Of a stretch of DNA of 11,791 nucleotides, positions 9,501 to 11,791 are shown in pieces. Within the stretch, counting starts at the first letter, position 1, and the number at the start of each line of letters is the position of its first letter. Below the pieces are notes generated by a model. That model was not told where the DNA came from. It made no database searches and saw only the letters and a list, made by a program, of their open reading frames with translations. The stretch comes from Acidimicrobiia bacterium (GTDB lineage: Bacteria > Actinomycetota > Acidimicrobiia > Acidimicrobiales > Ilumatobacteraceae): assembly GCA_010030605.1 (NCBI GenBank), contig RHCK01000015.1, positions 1 through 11,791 of the forward strand, read 5' to 3'. A program made the translations under genes and the position numbers.

Positions 9501-11791
9501 TCCAGCGGGTCCGTACGGAACCGCCGCTGCTCCCACATCGCCGACGTCGTTCACCGCCACGGGTGGAACGGAACGCGTGTCTCTCACATGGAGTGCACCG
9601 GTGAGCACCGGCGGACTCTCGGTGACGGGTTATCGACTCGAGCGAAGTGCTGACAACGGCACCACGTGGTCGACGCTTGGAACCACGACCACTTCCACAC
9701 CCTTCATCACGTCACCGAGCACGGGAGTCACCTGCACGTCGTTGACCGCTTGCGTCGATGCGAGCAGTGCCATGACACCTGGCGCATCCTTCGTGTACCG
9801 CGTCACCGCCATCACACCGGCGGGTACGAGCGACCCTTCGACCGCTTCGGGTGGTCCGGCCAACACCGTGACTTCATTGATGGCCGTGGTGGGCAACGCA
9901 CAAGTGGGTCTCACCTGGGACCAAATGCCGATGACCGCCGGTCAGACCGTTTCGGGTTACATCGTCGATCGGTGCACGGGTACGTGCACCGCGTCGAGCG
10001 GCACGTACACGGCCCTCACGGCGGTCACTGGCGCTCCCGCAAGCACCACCACCTCGATGGCCGCCCCGTATTTCACCGCGACCGGTCTCACCAACGGCAC
10101 CACCTACACGTTCCGCGTGCGCGCGGTGTACGGCGGTTCGAACACGGCTGGTCCGGCGGTCATCGTGGCCGCGACTCCGGTGGCGAGTGCCCAGGTCGCC
10201 GTTCAGTTGTTGAACTCGACGGCGTCGACCACGAGTGTGTCGCTCAATTGGCTCGCTCCCGTGGCCACCAGCGGCAACGCGGTCATCGGCTACAAGGTCG
10301 AATATTGTTCGGTTGATTGCGGACTCTCGTCGGCTGTTTTCACGTCAGCCGTTGCGGTGAGTGGCGCGCCATCGGGTGCCACCACGACCTTGCTCACCCA
10401 CGTGGTGGGTGGATTGACCACGGGGACGACGTATGCATTCCGAGTGACCCCGGTTCTGTCGGCCTCCTCGACGGGCATTCCGAGTCCGGCGGTCATTTTC
10501 GACACACCAACGCAAACCGTTGGTGCGCCGACCGCGCTCGCGGCCGCTGGTCGACTCAACAGTGTGACCCTCACATGGACACCTCCCACCACAACGGGCG
10601 GATATCCGGTTCTTGGTTATCGCGTTGAATATCGTCTCGGTTCATCCGGCGACTTCGTCACCGCGGTTTCCAACACCTTCTCGTCCTCACCGTCGTACAC
10701 CGTTCTCAACCTCACCGCTGGTCAGCTGTACGGATTCCGTATCACGGCATTGACCGCGGCGGGACCGGGAGCAACGAGCGCGGTCGTCACCGGCACGCCT
10801 TACGGGGCAGCAAGTGCACCATCGAATCTTGTGGCTGCCGCCTCGAGCGGCCGAGCGCAACTCACATGGACGGCACCGGTCTCGACCGGCGGTAACCCGA
10901 TCACGGGATACCGCATCGAGCAAACGGTCGATGGAGGCACGACATGGACCGACGCCGTGGTCAACACCGGCACGACGGCGACGACCTACACGTTGACCGG
11001 CCTCGATAATGGCGTCACGATTCTCTTCCGCGTGAGCGCCGTGACATCGGCGGGAAGCGGCGCGACGTCCAACATCGCCACCGCCATCCCGAGTTCGCCG
11101 GCGGCAGCTCCCGTGAACCTCGCAGGTCTTGCCACCAATGCCCAAGCGGTGCTCACGTGGCTGCCGCCGGCTGACACGGGCGGCCTGCCCGTGATCGGCT
11201 ACATGATCGAGCGTTCGACCGATTCGAACAGCTGGACGGTGGCCACGGCCAACACGGGATCGGCAGTGCCGGCATCTGTGCAGTCGGGCCTCAGTAACGG
11301 CACCACCTATTACTTCCGGGTGTCGGCCATCACGGCCGGAGGAACCGGTGCGGCCACCGCACCGATCTCGGTCACTCCATTCACCACGCCCTCGGCGCCG
11401 ATGGCGCTCACACCGGCTCCGGGTGATGGACAGGTTGCGCTCAGCTGGAACGCACCGGCCAGTGACGGCGGTGCGATGATCACCGACTACAAGGTCGACC
11501 AGTCTTTCGATGGCGGCATCACATGGACGACGGCATTCGCGTCGACGGGTGGTTCGCGTCTGGCGACGGTGACTGGTCTCACGAACGGTGCTCCCATCCT
11601 GTTCCGCGTCTTCGCGGTGAACGCCGCGGGTGTCGGCACCCCAACAGCTGCGATCAGCACGTCGGCGTACACGCTGCCCGACGCGCCCACCGCGTTGACG
11701 GCCACTGGTGCCAATGCATCGGTGCTGCTGTCGTGGGTGGCGCCACTCAACACCAATGGTTCACCGGTGTCGGGCTACCGCGTCGAGCGGT
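472..11791 (+). CDS. Giant FN3/LamG-repeat surface lipoprotein, 3' end outside window
   Basis: I translated this frame in full and found no stop in 3773 codons; the gene continues past the window. Order of parts: lipoprotein signal peptide (residues 1-17, lipobox L-A-S-C), Gly6 plus Thr/Ser/Pro linker (18-39), FN3 modules 1-25 (40-2643), a LamG/concanavalin-A-like module (about 2674-2909), and FN3 modules 26-34 (2913-3773, the last cut). Most FN3 modules show the strand B motif SWTAP or a variant, then NGG or TGG, GYRIE (strand C), GLTNGT (E-F turn), YxFRV (strand F) and a closing TP. Composition is rich in Thr, Ser, Gly, Ala and Val and poor in Lys. All 30 Cys other than Cys17 and Cys77 fall in pairs within single modules. 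The likely role is a long cell-surface stalk or adhesin, inferred from architecture. No catalytic domain is visible. The start is ATG 472; see the ribosome binding site entry. It diverges from the - strand lipoprotein gene, 137 bp away. The C-terminal anchor or export signal cannot be assessed. Confidence 0.93.
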   Translation, partial: MTAKLASILSILLLASCGGGGGGSTSPSSPTVTTPAATAPGAPTLTTATAGDAQATLTFTAPTSNGGASISSYTGNCTASGVTRSASAAASPIIVTGLTNGTNYRFRLSLVTTVGQGATTTTASTPFGPPTAVRNLSAISGDRSVTVTWDAPSDLGGGQLTGYRVMLYCSQGADSGVALACAPFTNGTYHLLAANLSPAQRSYTITGLRNGNNYAILVQPMTGTTESMVSWVACDDYLRDGQGTPLSTNTARCAPYARVFWVAPSGAPSAPKALTVTSATSSSTTKASVTATLSWTAPDWTGGDYINGYRIEQSTDGTNWTTLTQNTGWRTLTSYSVNGLMPGTRYFFRVAAVGFTGAVGEYVATSTSTSSVADAPSGLSLSRIGNSNSMLATWTAPTFTGGAPILGYRIERLLGASWFVVTPNTGNTATSYVLDGYDANTSMLIRVSAVTAAGVGDSALQIAQVGGASLGGARFTTVVGSGFVDLSWAVSGAFVASSHKLEYRVVGSNTWTVVTSDMGTASTFRVGGLTNGVNYELRLTPMYVVGGIASFGTPSSVFATPVGTASAPISLSATTGNASTTLGWTTPTDLAGGSIVGYRIEQSTTSATTGFTVLTPNTGSTSTTYNVAGLSNGVQHWFRVSAITDVAAGVAGNAAVTSVTPVLPGRAVAWLSAAPGNTTATLTWDKPQFDDEATDYVGYRIERSTDGIAFTTIATNVGKVLTYTATGLTNGTNYWFRVVTLGQQADGGSSIISVVPARYSTRLPSLTASINDRQVTLNWTRPTDTGGWPLLGYMISRCWSGGVYCDPTNSNYWTYYTSNAYRAANDSFSTIAFVGPDVTSFTFNVDTAEAYRVIPVTAIGIWSGAAGSSTSWFPNASSIQATWWGVPSAVNALKATVNSPGGVGAANTMLYFDWTAPSNLGNGVISGYDVEQSLDGGATWIVLGRTRQTYQFISGIPSGLSVMLRVRAVNEYGAGPWSMVTSSWAATPTTPRNPTVATVGNRVTFAWDTPEMTSGLGVLGYEVQVNFTGTWIAFTGTGVGFTANSLQWTAPNNTYYPNLQWRVRALTTAPSSNGSLTSEWAYAGAPLLGTSAAVSSPRAVAGNTITTLTWSAPTDLGGGTITNYRVEQNMFGSLWFPVATTTSTSLDVRGLVNGTTYRFRITPVTTQGDGQSTILSAMPFGPASAPSLVRSVTGDGFMTVSWGAPVSNGGLPIAGYQLDLCTFSSCTWSSYVRNTGSPNTNSYTFSGLTNGTQYQARVSAVTGACDETLAETSTASCSYYGAMVLGTPASVPTAPQSLTASVATTATYGVPTASGQVTLNWAAPVSNGGQTIYGYMLEQSENGGTSWTTVSPNLGSSSVGVPLLTTVITGLTPGTVYSYRVTPLTSEGSGASSITSIVAPTWPATTTVPNMVSGATVTTSANSITVAWRTPSTPLPTGYKIEIAPASSGVYTSAWGTWTNQSTTASMSATATSVGASITSVTITNQGSATGLLTAGQSYYVRITPANTAGAATSTVVNATPMSVPTAVQTTSAVAGDGRVTLTWAAPTSNGGFSVLSYRMEYSTDGASWTTLTLDASGTSYVVRGLTNGTTYTFRMAAITSAGIGAWGTFSAATPATVPLSPLGVAVVGGDKRATITWSAPANNGGSAVTGYKVYRNGVLLTTVAANVFTYTDTNAATGLTNGTSYYWEVRAVNLVGDSTSSPVYATPFTQIGAPTNLLAVRGNRQASLSWTAPTNNSGFTITGYQIERSVNGTSWSIDSYTSATTTTITNLTNGVLYYFRVTAYVNGGPAASPGGLGVVSAAASTTPMTAATAPTALSAVRGNGSVALSWQSPQDPGGAPVTAYQISQCVYNASTVWCNTPTQFASIVPSTNSTGTSYTVSGLNNGTTYFYTVAAITSFGVGTATNVNAINATPGTTPSAPTLLDAVPGDGRASVTWSAPTDNGGYALTGYRVERSSDSGATWTMLVNSVNTTSWVDTSLVNGVNYTYRVSAQNALGYGVVSTTDVLPYGAALAPVGLTATAGSTQATLTWSAPSNNGGSAVVGYKIEQSTNNSTWTTIAPNSGIVTSYNATGLTNGTAYYFRVTPITSNALNNSAVTTALPLSIATAPTAFGAAVDANGAVSLSWAAPTSNGGSIVTNYVVQRSTDGTTWIDVARPSGLSTSVVGLTLGTNYSFRVAAVTAVGTGAYSSTTATPVTAPGAPRGLLATIDGTGTTTLSWNAPTNDGGSPVIGYTIERCNSGQSSCTSTTAVTTTCPSTTGYCLLYSVYSGGLSVTVSPSVGVSTSTFAVTAITAVNSTVAAVDARPISGSLVTVSVPQATVSSTASAPTNFSATPGNASVVLKWAAPSSTGSPAPASYTYTLQRSSDGTNWTTLSNTITSATLTYTDSTAVNGTTYTYRIAANTNTAGLGTYATTTARPFTVASAVATISATGADASVTVNWTAPTNTGGTAVTSYIVDFCTASAAACTAAATTGFTTVSSTVPATSTSLVVTGLTNGTVYYFRVRAVTLAGPGTGNVTTSTPGGAPGVPVSLSSTAANTGSVTLGWTAPTSTGGSTVTGYRVEICNANCSNGGTFSVLGTTTATTPFVSGAVSGFTCTSITACVVASGTVGLVNGTLTSFRVSAINVNGTGSGAVAIAVPYTLASAPSGNSVAVTTNPSNADNYGSAVTSDGPVLWYRFNNAAGSTPSDASGTARSVTVGSAGVVFGGASPFGGTSGSATFSGTAASAAAYPTVAPSTAINLAGAVSTLSTSDLRISGSVTLEAWIRPQAGAPNRWQTIIARGNSGSSSRNYGLYLNGTQLSFAMHTSAGSQFVQTQPNVVVGGAWSHVVAVFDQSNGSLKFFVNGVLQNSVFVTQSGSPVTTALGEVMIGNNYSSDASFFAGSLSEVAIYNKALSATQVAGHYAASGISTRGLTAPAVAVNGSNLTLSWTAPADTGGYPITGYKIEYLAPSTAIASFTGATWSTLIADTGSIATSYNLNSILASALGQGYSFRVTALTAMGEGSPSIPAGPYGTAAAPTSPTSFTATGGTERVSLTWSAPVSTGGLSVTGYRLERSADNGTTWSTLGTTTTSTPFITSPSTGVTCTSLTACVDASSAMTPGASFVYRVTAITPAGTSDPSTASGGPANTVTSLMAVVGNAQVGLTWDQMPMTAGQTVSGYIVDRCTGTCTASSGTYTALTAVTGAPASTTTSMAAPYFTATGLTNGTTYTFRVRAVYGGSNTAGPAVIVAATPVASAQVAVQLLNSTASTTSVSLNWLAPVATSGNAVIGYKVEYCSVDCGLSSAVFTSAVAVSGAPSGATTTLLTHVVGGLTTGTTYAFRVTPVLSASSTGIPSPAVIFDTPTQTVGAPTALAAAGRLNSVTLTWTPPTTTGGYPVLGYRVEYRLGSSGDFVTAVSNTFSSSPSYTVLNLTAGQLYGFRITALTAAGPGATSAVVTGTPYGAASAPSNLVAAASSGRAQLTWTAPVSTGGNPITGYRIEQTVDGGTTWTDAVVNTGTTATTYTLTGLDNGVTILFRVSAVTSAGSGATSNIATAIPSSPAAAPVNLAGLATNAQAVLTWLPPADTGGLPVIGYMIERSTDSNSWTVATANTGSAVPASVQSGLSNGTTYYFRVSAITAGGTGAATAPISVTPFTTPSAPMALTPAPGDGQVALSWNAPASDGGAMITDYKVDQSFDGGITWTTAFASTGGSRLATVTGLTNGAPILFRVFAVNAAGVGTPTAAISTSAYTLPDAPTALTATGANASVLLSWVAPLNTNGSPVSGYRVER
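589..849 (+). repeat. FN3 module 1, divergent N-terminal type
   Basis: Residues 40-126. It carries APGAPTLTTATAGDAQATL, FTAPTSNGG, YTGNC and VTGLTNGTNYRFR. It is shorter between strands C and E than later modules, lacks the YRIE-x-STDG-x-x-W segment, and has a single unpaired Cys77. It belongs to a different FN3 subfamily from the modules that follow, one often found singly or in tandem in proteobacterial and actinobacterial surface proteins (family knowledge from memory). Confidence 0.75.
856..2742 (+). repeat. FN3 modules 2-7
   Basis: Approximate modules: 2 at 856-1260, 3 at 1273-1578, 4 at 1588-1866, 5 at 1873-2157, 6 at 2167-2454, 7 at 2461-2742. Modules 3, 4, 6 and 7 have the full set of core motifs (GYRIE, then a Trp- or Phe-containing turn, GLxNG, FRV). 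Module 2 is long (135 residues) and has four Cys: C169/C181 after strand C and C234/C253 near the F-G region. Module 5 lacks the usual TAP-x-NGG turn (it reads LSWAVSGAFVASSHKLEYR), so it is the most degenerate of this block. Boundaries are good to about 5 residues. Confidence 0.85.
2755..3729 (+). repeat. FN3 modules 8-10, irregular and Trp/Tyr-rich
   Basis: Modules 8 (2755-3099), 9 (3127-3435) and 10 (3436-3729). Module 8 keeps LNWTRPTDTGG and GYMISRC but has a long aromatic insertion (YWTYY, residues 812-816) and C798/C805. Between modules 8 and 9 lies an aromatic stretch (SWF, TWWG; Trp883 and Trp884). Module 9 has FDWTAPSNLGNG and SLDGGATW but no GLTNG turn; it reads SGIPSGLSV instead. 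Module 10 retains FAWDTP and GYEVQV, while the E-F part is replaced by SLQWTAPNNTYYPNLQWRVR. The block breaks the regularity of the stalk and may be a distinct surface or binding segment. Confidence 0.7.
3736..8400 (+). repeat. FN3 modules 11-25
   Basis: Approximate modules: 11 at 3736-4011, 12 at 4021-4335, 13 at 4342-4680, 14 at 4690-5034, 15 at 5041-5316, 16 at 5326-5595, 17 at 5608-5895, 18 at 5908-6216, 19 at 6229-6498, 20 at 6508-6783, 21 at 6796-7062, 22 at 7072-7395, 23 at 7453-7734, 24 at 7744-8043, 25 at 8050-8400. Modules 15, 17, 20 and 21 are near-ideal copies. Module 14 is long, with a Ser/Thr-rich insertion (about residues 1460-1490). Module 16 is a short type with GYKVYRNGVLLTTV. 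Module 22 has four Cys and lacks a clear GLTNG turn; an 18-19-residue linker (2309-2327) separates it from module 23. Paired Cys occur in modules 12, 18, 22, 24 and 25. Boundaries are good to about 5 residues. Confidence 0.87.
8491..9198 (+). other. LamG / concanavalin A-like domain within the giant protein
   Basis: Residues about 2674-2909, clearly not FN3. In order: VLWYRFNNAAG at the N-terminal edge, a DASG turn, SVTLEAWIRP, TIIARGN, YGLYLNGTQLSF, WSHVVAVFDQSNGSLKFFVNG, MIGNNYSSDASFFAGSLSEV, then AIYNKALSATQVAGHY. This series matches the laminin-G-like / concanavalin A-like jelly-roll domain found in many bacterial surface proteins (LamG-like family, recognised from memory). Such domains usually bind carbohydrates or protein ligands, often with calcium, and have no general catalytic signature. 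A short non-FN3 lead-in (residues 2644-2673, TNPSNADNYG) joins it to module 25. It is the only non-FN3 fold seen in the visible part, so it is the best candidate for the ligand-binding head, although it sits inside the stalk and not at its visible end. Confidence 0.85.
9208..11791 (+). repeat. FN3 modules 26-34 (last one cut by window end)
   Basis: Approximate modules: 26 at 9208-9525, 27 at 9529-9858, 28 at 9862-10182, 29 at 10186-10509, 30 at 10522-10800, 31 at 10813-11094, 32 at 11101-11382, 33 at 11389-11676, 34 from 11680 to the edge. Paired Cys occur in 27 (C3088/C3094), 28 (C3168/C3172) and 29 (C3279/C3283). Modules 30-33 are regular copies of about 93-96 residues. Module 34 ends at GYRVER (strand C), so the array continues beyond the window. 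Confidence 0.87.

Noticed and set aside
472..11791. Possibility that the repeat tract is a non-coding tandem satellite or a CRISPR-like array
   Set aside because: The period is about 280-340 bases, it keeps one open frame throughout, and conservation is at protein level with synonymous DNA change. That is coding repeat behaviour.

Overview
The window is almost entirely one giant open reading frame. A + strand gene starts at ATG 472 and stays open, without a single stop, to the last base (3773 codons, both coordinates checked by translating every line in frame 1). It encodes a secreted, lipid-anchored multidomain protein: a lipoprotein signal peptide with a Cys-Gly6 lipobox head, a short Thr/Ser/Pro linker, 25 fibronectin type III (FN3) modules, one laminin-G/concanavalin-A-like (LamG) module, then at least 9 more FN3 modules, the last cut by the window edge. 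The C-terminus is not visible.

To the left, on the - strand, a second lipoprotein gene starts at 334 and runs off the window (111 codons seen). Its head has the same 12-residue lipobox core as the giant gene (LLLASC followed by six Gly), and its last visible residues look like the first blade of a YVTN/YncE-type beta-propeller. The two genes are divergently transcribed from a 137-bp intergenic region (335-471), which holds a plausible sigma70-type promoter for the - strand gene, an inverted repeat over it, and a weak ribosome binding site for the giant gene.

The organism cannot be fixed from this window. Base composition is GC-rich (roughly 60 percent by eye, with C/G-rich third positions). 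Lipoproteins with a Cys-Gly(n) head are common in GC-rich Proteobacteria such as Burkholderiales. FN3 arrays of the SWTAPxxNGG...GLTNGTxYxFRVxAxT type are common in both Actinomycetota and Proteobacteria. I lean to a free-living environmental bacterium with large surface proteins and leave the phylum open.

Working model (inference): both genes encode cell-envelope lipoproteins exported by Sec and anchored by an N-terminal lipid. The giant one would form a long FN3 stalk carrying a LamG ligand-binding module, as in adhesins or matrix-binding proteins. The beta-propeller-like protein may be functionally linked, but only divergent placement and the shared head support that. I see no RNA gene, insertion sequence, CRISPR array, terminator or attachment site. 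No defence, biosynthetic or other multi-gene system is visible.
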